DNA of 64,000 bases from Aphrocallistes beatrix (taxonomy: Eukaryota; Porifera; Hexactinellida; Sceptrulophora; Aphrocallistidae), in NCBI GenBank assembly GCA_963281255.1, contig OY725496.1:4813723-4877722 (forward strand). The letters are read 5' to 3'. The number at the start of each line of letters is the position of its first letter. Position 1 is the stretch's first letter. A program made the position numbers and the translations under genes. The notes under the pieces were generated by a model. That model saw nothing but the letters and a program-made list of their open reading frames with translations. It had not been told where the DNA came from and searched no databases. Positions 1 through 12,208 of the stretch are shown here, piece by piece.

Positions 1-2637
1 AAATAATTTCTCTCTCTTACCTTGAGTTATAAGTACTCTGTCTTGAGATTAGAATTCTGAAAGTAAATACTCTAAAAATAGAATATAAAATATGAATATT
101 TGTTACGATAAAGATAGTTGAATTAATTCTCCCATTGCATACAGGATGGTTAGAATACAGAGAAATCCTTAACAAATCAAAATCGAAGTTTCAGATATTT
201 CTTTTGGTAATTCACTCTTAGTTCTTTAAACAACATTTTACAACAATTCAAAAATTAAATTAAGGAATTTTTGTTAGAAGTAATTTGTAAATGTTTTGGA
301 AAATCATTAAATAACGAACTTAAAAGTAAAGTTAGATTGAAAGTTTGTTAAGTGAACAAATTTACTCAAATTTTCCTCTGAGAAACCTCGTTTTTTTTCA
401 TGAAAATATTCTTAAAACATATAAAAAATTGATTTGCACATTTGTGATTATAACTTCGCTATAGGATGGTGTCTCAGGAAAATTACACAATTCTTAAATA
501 ATCTAATTGAGTTAAACGCTGAAATTCGTGACTCAATTAACAGATCATTGCCAATAGAGGAACAGAAATAGAGATGGACTACCTGGCTATTACTCCATGT
601 AGCTTCCTATTTAGCCAATTTAAACTGAATTTTTAAAAGCGACGGAATTCTATTTTTTGAAAATGAATAATAATAATAATTAAGCAAAAACAAAATTGCC
701 ATAAAATTGTCAAAATTCATGAATAACACATTTAAGTCAACCAAGTTTTAAATAGAAATGGAAGGTAGCTGAGTAGAATTCCAGTGAAATGAAAATATTT
801 AAATTTTGGAAAAGTCATTTGATGATAAAGACTTAAGTCGTTGTGTAGTATTACTATTGTTAACAAAGTACCATGGATTTTGCTAACTCATTTCCGGTTA
901 AGTCATTTTGAGCGGGGAAACTTTAGAAATGTGGGATCCATGCTATAAATAGAACGGACCCCAGGTCATTAGTTGGTTTAATTAATAAACTATAAGTATC
1001 CATGGTATTATTGTTAAATAAGACAGCCACAAATAGAAATTATTAGTTTCCATGGTCTATAATGAAGAATTGATGTAATGATAGTTCACTAGCATCCATG
1101 GTGTACTTAGTAGCTCAGTGTAGAATCGATTCAGAATGAATAGAGTTACTTTAATGTGTGTCAATTGTGTGTTAATATTATGTCTCATATCTATGCTATG
1201 TCTATCGAATCGAATGCAAATCTATTCATTAATAAATTCACGCAATTTAAAAAGATTTTGTACAATTTTATAAATTCAAAAACTCTATTCGAAAAATAAA
1301 ATAATTGAATCTTTCTGTATTTTTTTAAGGATTAAAAGGAACAAAAAACTGGAAAATTTCGAATATATATTTTTTAAGATTTAGGAAGAGAAATGAATAA
1401 TCAAAATGTTACTTTTTTGCAATAATTGATAGTTTTAAGTAAAACAAAAGTTAAAGTTTGTACTAGCAGTATAGAATCGAGAAAATAGATTTTAGTAATT
1501 TCGAGATATTTTTTAGTTCCACGAATCGTTGAGAATTTGAGTTAGAATTTCAAAACAGATTTTGTATATTAAAGTAAAGAAATTAATTTTAAGTTAAATT
1601 AAGAGAATAACTAACTTTTCAATGATTGAAGCGAGGTCTCTATTCGTGTGTTTCTGTACTGAACCGTCGTAATGATATGATTCAATGTATCAATTCAGTT
1701 CAGTTTGGCTTTGAAGCTTTTCGAAAATTGATTTCGTGTAATGATTGATTGTTTTGTTTGCTGTTAAAGCTGTTGTTATTGTTGTTGTTTATGTGAAGAT
1801 GGATTATTCTCAGATTGTCAGTATATATAGAAATCGGATAGATTAAAGAGAGTTTGGATCACAGAACTCTCAACCTTACTACAACCACATTAACAGTTAA
1901 TTAATGGAAATGTGAGAATATGTCCCTTCAGCAAATTCCTCGCTGATGCAATAGTCAGGTGCACTCGTTATCAATTCTAATTCACAGCTCTTCTACCTCA
2001 TAAACTGTGTTGAGACTATTCATCTCATTCAGAGCTGAGCTAATGGAGAGTAGAGCTATCTCCCGTTTATCCAATCTTTAGTGCAGCTCCTAGTATTGGA
2101 GATGCCTTCAGTCATGATATATAACGACAGAACGTACGTACGTACGCCATCCGGATGCTCACTCCTGGAAATTCTATTGGACAAAATTTGCATCAAATTT
2201 GGATAATATATTCCTTATTTGGTAGAGATTAGAACTTGGGTGCTACTTCTGTAATATTTTCACACCTTTTACATAAAGTGTCAAATTAACCAATCACAAT
2301 CCAGGGATTTAACATTACAGTTGGCTTGACTAATAAGGATTATACCTAACTCAATACATATAAATGAATAATAATGACTCCCTAAACTTGAAATCTGATT
2401 GGTTGAAACGGAGATTATTTCAAAGCAATTAAGGATGTACGTGTATTATTCTTTTGAGAGAATCATGGTTGAATTTAGTCTCACCTAAAGACAAACCGGA
2501 TCCAAATCCTCCCTATCCATACCGCACAACACTGCTACAATCTAAGCACAACCTAAAGTTTGAAGCTCGAATCCACAAAAGTTCACAAATGCATCAATAG
2601 ATACATCGTTTCGGCCATTACTATTCCAAACTCATTA
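1..2637. other. AT-rich non-coding stretch
   Basis: No coding region with a recognisable domain or consistent splice signals was found. It holds a CTATAAATAG decamer near 947, a short dispersed motif at about 885-950 that recurs at 34390-34475, and the left copy of a 200-base dispersed repeat at 2150-2360. Confidence 0.5.
2150..2360. repeat. Dispersed repeat copy (partner near 51.6 kb)
   Basis: About 200 bases starting with a CTCxCTCCTGGAAATTC-like string and running through TTTCACACxT and GGATTTAACATTACA is found again at about 51610-51845 in the same orientation with roughly 80% identity by eye. The family is unknown. No terminal repeats were recognised. Confidence 0.55.
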
Positions 2638-2955
2638 TTAGTTCAGTGACATAGAAATCTGAACATAGAAATCTAATGAGAATATATGCGCTAGAGTCCC
2701 GTTCAGCTTCCAACCAATCATTATGCTCAAACCATCTGATACGAAGCTAATACTAGTTAGTCGATACCGCTTAACTGGAATAACTGCTGATACCAGATGT
2801 TTCAAAGTTAAGTTAAGTTTTTCGGAGTCGCTTTGAAGATGGAGTAGTACTCCTACATAATATAGCGAAAGAATAAGGATACTCAAGAAAATAGAGAGAA
2901 TTATAATCATTAAAAAGACAGTGTACCAATCCGTAAAGGAAAATGTTAAACGCAC
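2638..2955 (-). CDS. Doubtful small membrane ORF
   Basis: An open frame of 105 codons starts with about 35 residues that are strongly hydrophobic (a run of Ile/Leu/Phe/Ser), as a membrane anchor or signal would be. The remainder has no recognisable motif. There is no homology I recognise and no clear splice partner, so it may be chance in AT-rich DNA. Confidence 0.15.
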   Translation of the reverse strand: MRLTFSFTDWYTVFLMIIILSIFLSILILSLYYVGVLLHLQSDSEKLNLTLKHLVSAVIPVKRYRLTSISFVSDGLSIMIGWKLNGTLAHIFSLDFYVQISMSLN

Positions 2956-3684
2956 ATCTCTTCGAAAATTAGTAAGGGGACGCCGCTCTCCCTTGAAAGG
3001 TTAGTAAGGGAGCATAGTTCCCTTGTACTACATCCGTAATTGTGAGAAATAACAATCTGATTGGCTAGGTAAACAATCAAGTTATGTCAGTGGAGTGAAC
3101 TGTACTGTCAAATGATTTATTTTGCCAATAATAATTTGTGTACTTTGAAAATCATTCTAACAAAAGAAATGTTTTTATGATTATTATGGTTAGAATCTAT
3201 TGATTTCACAGATAAGCAGATTGACTTAGAATCAGTGCACCAACACCATGACCTGCCTCCTAGTTACGATAATTGTGTAAGGAATGCAACCTAGAAAGTT
3301 TGAAACATAATACTACAGAGTCGACACTGTAGTAGTGGGAGGAGATAAGAGATTAGGTAACCAATCAGTGATTGCAAATTTGAGATAAAATTAAACTGTC
3401 TAGCTCTTGACCAGAAAAAGAGAAACTTCTTTATTCTATTTTCTCTAAGGAAACAATCTAATTTAATTTTTTTGGCCCATTTTCTTACCCCTAATATTAA
3501 ACATTCCAATCTTTAACAATGGTCTCTAGACAGAACCCTCTATTATTAGACTTCGAGTTGTAAAGAGGTTGAGTTTAATAACACATCAATTTGATGTTAA
3601 AATAGAATGAGAGTAAATACTTGCATAATACACACAAATAAATAGAAGCGTAAACAAAGATAAATACAAACACGCATAAATGAG

Positions 3685-6600
3685 TTAAATCAACAACAAC
3701 AAACCAACAATTAAAGAGGCGAGTAAAGCAAACAAATTCACAAAAAATGCACTCCCTTTTGAAGCCTCGTCGTCTGCGATTTGACTTAACACCTTCGCTA
3801 CCTCAGGGTTATTAGAAATAATCTTTTTAATGTCTTTGTATTTTGACTCGGTTTGGGATACAAAATAGGTGAATTCCTCCTTCTCACTTTTCGTGAGTGA
3901 AAGGTAAATGGGGTTATACTTGAAGTCATCCTTCTTAACGGCGTAAGGGAACTTGTTGAGGCAATAAGGTGGCCTCCCGATATAAAGTGGCAGTGGGCGA
4001 TCACAGTAGGTGGCATTGCTGTAACACCTGTACGGGGTTGGTCGACACACACACCTGTTTACTAAAAAATGTTTGTAAATAAAATATTTGTATACAATGC
4101 ATCCTAAAATAGCTAATCCAACTCACTTCTGTTGAAGATGAGTCTAAAGCTAGAGAAACGCCTGAATCTGAGAATGAACTTCAAGAGAACTTTTCTCAGT
4201 CTCTTCTCTGCTTCAGTAAACCCGTCATCGTCGTCATCATACCATACAGTAGCCCTAGCTACCGCTTTCTCCGGTTCAGTTTCTTCCTCAGATTCAGTAC
4301 CAGAATCACTGTCACTACCACTATCACTGCCACTTTTACTGTCACTGTCACTATCACTGCCACTTTTACTGTCACTATCACTATCACTGTCACTATCACT
4401 GCCACTATCCCTGCCACTTTTACTGCCACTGTCACTATCACTGCCACTTTCAGTGTCACTATCACTATCAGTGTCTGTACCTGTGTCGTTGTCCATATCT
4501 GCATCATCATTGTCTGTGTCAGTGTCAGTTCCAGAATCAGTATCAGAGTCTTGATCGGAACTCTGTCCAGAAGAACTGATTTTGAATGTCTTCACTTTAG
4601 GGACATCATAGCCTAAATGTGAGATCAGACATCACACCTCAAATTCTATAAATAGTAACTTCTGTTGGATTGCGAGAAGAAATAGATATGTATTATCTCC
4701 TACCTATGCTATAAGTACATAAATATAGGTGTTGTTCTAAAAATAAACACTCAGAGCAACTTTTAGAAAGTACTACGCAGTTTATGAAGAATTGAATCGA
4801 TTTTAAAGTCGACTCCGCTTAATAGGGTCACATCGGTCAGAGGATATTTTGCCCCATTAAACGGAAACCCTATCAACCGAAAATATTTTGTATTAGCTTC
4901 TATTTATGAGAGCTATTCCGGTCCTGCCAAAAGTGGCCCGATTAAACAGTGGCACTATTAAGCGGAGTCGACTGTAATTTTGAAGTGTTAAACTTGCCAT
5001 CGTCTATGCGTATGCACTGAGGAATTAGAATGTCATCATCCTTCGAATAGGTGTCTTTACACTTGAATATCTTGTAATCAAGATCATACTGCTTACTGTA
5101 GAAGCACTAAGAAACAACATAAATAAAACAGTTCTATTTATAGCTCCACAGCACTGAATGGTATTCACCTTGTGGTCTTCAAATCTCTGTCCCTTCACAG
5201 ACGCGGCTAGGAAAGCTAGCTTCGCTACTTTCCCCAGACGTCTGATTCCAGAAGTCAGCTGAAAGACTACTCGGTGGATTCCGTGGAAATGGAAATAGAT
5301 TCCTTTCTTCCCTGTGAGCGCATTCAGAACGAGGCGTATGATACTATAAATAGAAACAGGTCAGGCCATGAAGAATGTTTGTACATTTGTACAGTTTCTT
5401 ACCGAATGAACTCATCGTATGGCTGAGAGAATCCCCGCCTAAGTGGCTCAAGACAGAATTGTGTCACCTTTCGACAGCTGTCCGGGCAAGTTCGGTTTCC
5501 AATGCCACTGCAACTCTGACAGCCTAGAGTCTGGGCGAACAGACGAATGCAGAGACGACTTGGCTTGAAATTCCTAGCCTCCACTAGGTTGCTAAGGCTA
5601 TCATCTCGGATATCAGCTATCGCCCTGATTAGTTTGAAAATGTTCTTGAGGATTCTAAAAATAAATTATCAAATTATAAATACCTCAAAGCTCAGACAGG
5701 AATCTGATTGGTCAACTAACTTTATTTTCAATTAAGCATAATTAGATCTGAGTACCCAACTCAATTCCAACCAATCAACCAGCAGAATTATTATATTTCC
5801 TAACCGAGATAGTTCATTGGTTGACTGATAATATGATTATCAATAAAAGATCTGAAGCAACTTCAACTATTGCATTGGATAAGAGTATTGGTTCAGCCAA
5901 TCAGATACTCTCTATAGTATACATAGAATATGATTGGTTAACTCACCTAAATAACGCTCTAACCCTAGCAGCAATAACTCTGCTGACCAACTTCCCCACT
6001 GTAATCCGTGTTCTCGGGATCTTCAAGCTGCACAAGCAGTCTCCACTGATCCTTCCGAGGTGCAGAGACCTTTTGAAATAAGTTTTCTGAACAACCGAAG
6101 CTAAGAATCCGCACGAATAGTTCTGAAGTGAGTCCTTAAACTCGTCGAGTTTTATTTCTCCCTTCAACAGCTGATGGGTAGAGTTCGCGAGGGAGTCAGA
6201 CAGGAATAGAATGTTGTTGTCGATGTAGTATCTGTTCTTGCATTTCTTTATCCCAGCAGCTGATGCGTATGAAGAGTAGAAAGCCCGCTTGAATAGTCTC
6301 TCGAAAAAATCTGCAAAAAAATGTTACATCAAAATGTTCCTAGAGTACCACTTTAAACTAAATTGATTCAAAGATTTGCAAAAAATCTATTGATTGACAG
6401 ACAGCCAATCAAATTGCTCTCTCACAGAGTCGATCTGAAAACTATGTTAAATATAGATATAGTGTATAAGTTATTCTAAAATTAGAATCCAACTTACTAT
6501 CGAAATCGTCGAAGAAATCCTTCGCCACACGAATGACACGATCAAAAGTGCCAGTAATACACTTTCTAAAAATAGCTTTTCCAAACCACCCAAGTCTAGC

Positions 6601-6874
6601 CAGGTACTTGGAAGTGCAGCACTTGTTGTAGGGACAGTATATGCCACCACTCACCGACAGATCTAAAAATAGAATGTATATGAGTGTACTGTTAATTCAA
6701 GAAATGCCAATGGTACTAACCTGTTGTTGGGGCTGGGAATGGGTCTGGTTTGGGAAGGAATTGGTCGTAAATCCCCGCTTTCACACATACTTTATGGTAG
6801 ACATAGTACACCGGTGGATTACTAGCGAATACCTGCACAAGGAAGATTGATGATAGAAGAATCAGTATCTTCAT
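3685..6874 (-). CDS. Glypican-like GPI-anchored proteoglycan, copy A
   Basis: Eight exons join in phase to about 693 residues: 6721-6874, 6498-6662, 5947-6310, 5403-5654, 5169-5343, 4998-5106, 4127-4612, 3685-4061. Exon 1 encodes a signal peptide. Exon 2 has CPYNKCC, and the exon 2/3 junction reads FFDDFDNFFERL, as in the glypican N-terminus. Exon 4 has the typical LGCQSC...[13 protein letters not shown] block. Exon 7 is an acidic Ser/Asp/Gly tract with about ten SG dipeptides, followed by an amphipathic Arg/Leu helix. Exon 8 adds a small Cys cluster and ends in a hydrophobic tail with no cytoplasmic domain, as a GPI signal does. Glypicans carry heparan sulfate at SG sites near acidic residues and modulate Wnt, Hedgehog and BMP ligands at the cell surface. 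The exon 6 donor is GC rather than GT. Copy B follows upstream in the same orientation. Confidence 0.88.
4127..4612 (-). repeat. Ser-Asp-Gly coding microsatellite (glypican A exon 7)
   Basis: The middle of this exon is a degenerate hexamer repeat (CACTGTCACTAT type on the plus strand) that encodes alternating SD with SG interspersed, then a Glu/Pro-rich end. In copy B the same exon is shorter and TD/GT-rich. Acidic SG sites are candidate glycosaminoglycan attachment points. The opposite-strand Leu/Ser frame is a shadow. Confidence 0.8.
4805..4976. mobile_element. Small pogo/Tc1-like MITE (TCGACTCCGCTTAAT family)
   Basis: It starts and ends with inverted AGTCGACTCCGCTTAAT / AAGCGGAGTCGACTGTA and is about 172 bases long, without coding capacity. 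It sits in an intron of glypican copy A. Related copies or fragments lie at about 15393-15544, 20278-20390, 22860-22935, 24960-25278, 36125-36260, 41400-41552, 48968-49112 and 50285-50437. The termini resemble pogo/Tigger ends; the class is inferred. Confidence 0.7.
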
Positions 6875-7782
6875 TTTAGATGCAAATATATTGGAATTAT
6901 AATTCAGATTTATTAGTTCTATTTATATACGAAATGTCCAGGTTATTATCGAATTGGGGATTGGAATTCACATTTTTCTGATGAAAATTGGAATTATTTG
7001 TTTGTTTATTAAAGAGATGTACCATTTAATTGGTAAATAAGTAAATATTTGATGGCACAAAAGTAATTTTCAAGTAATCCACCTCATTACATCCCCAAAT
7101 AACATCAGTAGATGAATCGGATTGGATTTCAAGATTCATTTTTGGATCAAATGATAAATTTGGAAACAGGAAGACTTGTAAATCTTAAATTAAACCATCA
7201 ATGATGCATAGAACAACTGACCAATCATTTCGAGAAAATGAAATGATTGGCTGAATTTAGGTCTTGTTTGAAATAATTTGAATAAAATGCATTTTAAACA
7301 GATTTCGAAAGCTAATTTTAGCAGGAAATATTATAGTTTTAAGGATTGGAAATATCTAGCATGTGCCGTTAAGTATTTATGAATCTTAAAATGGGTGAAG
7401 TGTTAATTATTATGATAAAAAGGTGACAATTAAGCTGACTAATCAACTTCCAGGATTTTATTAATACTTTCAATGCATCTTTCAACAGCTAATATTCGTT
7501 ATTACACTACAAAGCTGTCTTATAAGTAACTATCTTCATGTATTACATATCTAGTATATACTCACATTAACATTCCAGAGGGATATTATTGTTGCTAGAG
7601 CTACACTATTTACAAGGAGGCATTCTACTATGTCTGTTCTAACAAACAAACAAACAAACAAACAAAAGGTGTCTTATTCTAACCACTAAACATTTTTTTG
7701 TTTACTAAAATAGATTTTAATGGGGAAAACATTTCACACAACTCAAGATTAAATATGAATACAAACATCTAAAATGATACAA

Positions 7783-10700
7783 TTAGAACAACAACAACAA
7801 CAACAACACAAGAGTCAGGGAAGCAAGGAGAAGGAGCAGATTGATGGAGAACAGATTCCCGTGAGATGATTGGTCATCCATCAGCTGATTGAACACCTCA
7901 GTCAACTCTGGGTCATCAGCAATCAGCTGTTCAATATCCTGGAAGTTAGACTCGGTTTGAGTTCGGAAAGCAATGAATTCCATTTTCTCACTTTCAGACA
8001 GAGATTGGTATATAGCGTTGTCTTCAAAGGTGTCTGTTGTGGCAGAGTCTGGGTACTTGTCGAGACAGTAAGGAGGACTGCCAACATAAAGTGCCCGCGG
8101 ACGGATTGTGTCGTCGCAATTCGTGAGATTCCCTTCACACCTGGAAGGAATTTGCCGGCAGATGCACTTGCTTACTACAGGATAAATTAAGAATAAAAAC
8201 CTAAGTGTTACTATTAATAGCCACTACGAATTAAACTTACTTCTGTTGAATATGAGTCCAAAATTAGAAAATCGCCTGAATCTGGAAAGGAACTTTAAGA
8301 GAATTTTTCGTAGTCTTTTCTCTGCGTCAGTTAGATCATCATCATCACTGTCACTGCCACTGTCAGTTCCAGTGTCAGTGTCAGTGTCAGTTCCAGAATC
8401 AGTTCCAGTGTCAGTGTCAGTTCCAGAATCAGTTCCGGTGTCAGTTCCAGTTTCAGAATCAGAATCAGAGTCAGAGTCAGAACCTTTTCCGGATTTTCTC
8501 CCCTTGTGACTACTAGCAAATACCTTCTCTTCTTTTGGTTCATCTCTTCCTAGGAAAAGAGAAATCTGTAACGACAGCAACAGACAATGACTACAATTGA
8601 AATTAGGTACCGTAAACTGGGCGACTTTGGCCCTAAGAGGTGACTTTGTCCCACAATAGCAATTTTAATAAAATATATACTCAAAATTATGAATCAATGT
8701 AATCACACTGATAATATGTTGAATGAGATTCTCAATATATCCAAAAGAATTTAAACTGTAGTATTTCTAAGTTTGAGTATATTTTATTAAAATTGCTATT
8801 GTGGGACAAAGTCACCTCTTAGGGCCAAAGTCGCCCCAGTTTACGGTACTAATGGATGACATGTGGAGACATTAACAATAACATTAATAATAAGGGATAT
8901 CTAATTATAGAATACTGGTAGGATTAGTCTATATTTAGTATCAAAACTGACCATTATCTGTGCGGGTGCATAGAGGTGTCAGATTGTCTTCGTCCTGTGA
9001 AACGGAGTCCTGACACTTGAACACGTTCCTGTACAGATCATACTCTCTGCTGTAGAAGCACTAGAGACACAATTCAGTGGCAGTTTTAAGAGGTTTGATT
9101 CACAGAGAAGGTTTGAGACACATTTGACAATAAACAAATGCAACTTAATTGGCGCCCACTAGAATTTCGTTGTGTACAGGGTTCGTACATAACTAAGACC
9201 CATATGTGTAACTATGTACCTCATGATCTTCAATTCTGTCTCCTTCCACAGCTGCATCGAGGAATGCTCTTCTCGCTTCAGGTGCTAGGCGCCTAATGGC
9301 AGAGATCAGCTGATTGGCTAGTCTGTGGATGTTGTGGAGACGAAATCTCCCTCTGTTGCTAGTTCTCGTCAGCGCGTTTAGAACCAGCCTCAGGATTCTA
9401 TTTATAGCGACAAACAAGTAAATACACAAACAAACAAACAAACAAACAGACAAACAAACAAACAAACAAACAAACAAACAAACAAACAAACAAACAGACA
9501 AATAAGCAGAAATCTTACCGAATGAATTCCTCATATGGCTGTGAGAAACCTTGCCTAAGTGGTTCGAGACAGAATTGTGCCACTTTTTGACAGCTGTCTA
9601 GACAAGTGAGGTTTTGCACACCTCTGCAGTGCTGGCATCCTAGAGTACGGACAAATACGCGAATGCACTGAGCACTAGGTGTGAAATTCCTAGCCTCCAC
9701 TAGGTTGTCAAGACTGTCATCTCTGATATCAGAGACTGCTCCAATTAGCCTGAAAATGTTTCTGATAATTCTAAAAATAAACATGTTGTAAACATCAACA
9801 AACTACAAACATTGGTAAACACAAGCAAATAACATAGTCACTGTTACGCACTTCTTAGTATGGCCAACCACTCGGTGTGATTGGTCACTTAGGTTAATGT
9901 TGCTTAAATGTGACTTAATGTGGTTTAAATGTGGTTAAATGTGGTTTAATGTGGCTTAAATGTGGCTTAAATGTGGTTTAATGTGGCTTAAATGTGGTTT
10001 AAATGTGGTTAAATGTGGTTTAATGTGGCTTAAATGTGGTTTAAATGTGGCTTAAGTGTCACCTACCTTACAAGTGGCTCAATCCTAGAGGAGATCACAT
10101 CGCTGACTCTTCTGCCTAGAGTGGCATCTGTTCCTGGGACAGTTAGGTTACACAAGCAGTCCCCACTGATCCTTCCGAGATGTAGAGACCTTCTGTAGAA
10201 TCTCTTCTGAACTACAGAAGCTAGGAACCCACAGGAATAGTCTTGGACTGTGTCTCTAAACTGGTCCGCTTCTATCTCTCCTCTCAACAGCTGATAGGTT
10301 GAGTTGGCGAGGAGGCGAGATAAAAATAGAATGTTGTTATCGATGTAGTATCTGTTCTTGCATTTTCTAATTCCGACACCAGAAGCGAAAGAGGAGTAGA
10401 GAGCTTTCCTTGCCAACTCTCCGAAGAAATCTGGAATATTAGTAATTTGTTTATTTGTTTGTTTGTTTGTTTGTTTGCTTGTTTGTTTGTTTGTTTGTTT
10501 GTTTGTTTGTTTGTTTGTTTGTTTGTATGTTTGTTTGTTTGTTTGTTATTTATTCGTCAATGTCTAGGTACTCTCGTTGCAACAAGCTTTAGTATAGAAA
10601 ATAGTCATTATGAATTTCAACAATGCTTAAAAGTTGTAAATATCTCAATCAATCAAATTTGTTACAGCATCCATGGTACAGATATTATACTTTAAAATGT

Positions 10701-11151
10701 TCTAAAATTAGATTAATACCTTGGAAATTATTGAAGAATTCCTCTGAAACTTGTATGACGTCATCAAAGGTGTCATTAAGACACTCTCCAAATATGTCTC
10801 CACTAATCCTACCCAGACGGGATAAGTAGTCAGATGTACAACAGCTGTTGTTGCGACAGGTCACACCACCCAACGGGACATCTATAAATAGAAATGAGAG
10901 GTGTTTAATATTGATTGATAATCTAATTATAGTATATCATATGATATTTTAAAACTAATATTCGTAGTAGAGCTATCTAGAATGGCAGAATGGCAGTTAC
11001 CTGTAACTGGAACTGGAACTGGAACTGTTTCAGGAAGGGAGTCCTCTGGTATTCCCGCCTTAATGCATACCTCACGATCTACCGTGGTTACCGTTTCCTG
11101 ACAAAATATTTGAATTAGAAAAAACGATACAAAAACCAGTATAATCTTCAT
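7783..11151 (-). CDS. Glypican-like GPI-anchored proteoglycan, copy B
   Basis: Eight exons with the same phases as copy A give about 638 residues: 11001-11151, 10720-10881, 10067-10430, 9519-9770, 9220-9397, 8952-9060, 8241-8549, 7783-8174. Features in order: signal peptide, CRNNSCC, a helical region with NNFQxFFGELA, the LGCQHC...CLDSCQKVAQFCL block, a CFYSREYDL...C segment, an acidic SD/TD/GT tract with four SG dipeptides, an Arg/Leu helix, a C-terminal Cys cluster and a Leu-rich GPI-type tail. Exon sizes match copy A almost exactly (364 and 252 bases are identical), which shows tandem duplication. Its introns have been colonised by tetranucleotide arrays, a minisatellite and a palindromic MITE. 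The exon 6 donor here is a normal GT. All splice sites are predicted by eye. Confidence 0.88.
8610..8846. mobile_element. Palindromic MITE with TA target duplication
   Basis: Two arms of about 80 bases are near-perfect inverted copies beginning CCGTAAACTGGG; TA flanks both ends. There is no coding capacity. It lies in the intron between exons 6 and 7 of glypican B. The TA duplication suggests the Tc1/mariner superfamily. Confidence 0.8.
9411..9501. repeat. CAAA tetranucleotide array filling an intron
   Basis: An almost uninterrupted (CAAA)n run fills most of the 121-base intron between exons 4 and 5 of glypican B. Confidence 0.9.
9907..10057. repeat. Minisatellite of TTAAATGTGG-type units
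   Basis: About a dozen tandem units of 11-13 bases (TTTAATGTGGC, TTAAATGTGG) lie in the glypican B intron directly before the exon 3 donor at 10066. Confidence 0.85.
10447..10548. repeat. GTTT tetranucleotide array
   Basis: A long (GTTT)n run in the intron between exons 2 and 3 of glypican B. The Cys/Leu/Phe/Val frame across it is not a gene. Confidence 0.9.
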
Positions 11152-12208
11152 TTTGTGAAAGTAAATATTTTCATAATATTTGATAACAGAATATTCATAT
11201 TTATACTCGCTATTCTCAAAACAATTGACACTAAACTTCAAACTTTTTTAGAGAATTCTCGAAAAGTTGTTGTTCTCATTATTTTTAAGATCCTTTAGTG
11301 TGCAAATTTGGAGAAAATCTCCACTGAAGCTGTGGCAGACTGGTACAGCTCAATGATTGGTTGTTCCAAGCAGAATTCTAGTAATCAACATTCATCACTC
11401 TATTTCAGCTAATTTTGGGCAAATTGATTGGCTCTCGCGATTAGGCTTGAGATAGCATTGCAGAGATCAGGTTGTAACGCGATGTTACATTAGATGTGTG
11501 AGATGACCATATATGGGCATTAAATCATTAATAATACTGACCAATCATTTCGAGGATTTCTCATGTGTTAAATGAACTGGATCAATGTGTAACCACCTTG
11601 TTAGATTTGAAATATGATTGGTCAGCGATTTAATTAAAAACAACGTTGAAAGATATATTCTAGCTCAATTCCCCCTCAACAAGAATCGATTTGAAACCTT
11701 TGCATTTTGTTTAAAACTTTGTAAAGAGAATATTGACATTATTAATAAACTTATATGACTGATTTTAGAAGCTACACCGAAATAAATTCTTATTAACAGC
11801 AAACTCCGACTCTTGAATTTGATTGGTTAAATATTTATAATATGTCTTAGAATTAGCAAGTTTATCTGATCAAATTGGAAAGTATGGATACTTAAAATAA
11901 CTTCAACTATTTAAGCGAAAATCGGATTTAACATGGTGAATCACTCTGAATAGCGTTGATATCTCTCTCTTCTAATAGCTGAGAATAGGTGTGAAAATAC
12001 GTATAGTATACTACACATGTTTATTCACATCATTATACTGAAGGAAAACTTCTATATCTGTAACATCACAGATAAAACATATAATCCAAACATGTTAGTA
12101 AATAGTCCTATAAGCTAATAATAACTAAATACTATAAATAAATACAAATAAACATCCACAAACATGTATACAAACTTGAACAGAACAATTCAGTACAGTA
12201 ATATTCCA
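11152..12208. other. Intergenic, glypican B to NHL array
   Basis: AT-rich with several CCAAT/ATTGG motifs. No gene is seen. It contains the glypican B promoter region and the 3' flank of NHL copy 1. Confidence 0.5.

Noticed and set aside
4132-4554. Plus-strand Leu/Ser-rich open frame
   Set aside because: It is the complement of the Ser-Asp-Gly exon of glypican A; low complexity makes all frames open.
10447-10695. Cys-Leu-Phe-Val repeat protein
   Set aside because: Translation of a GTTT array within a glypican intron; the same applies at 9420-9500 and 53964-54051.
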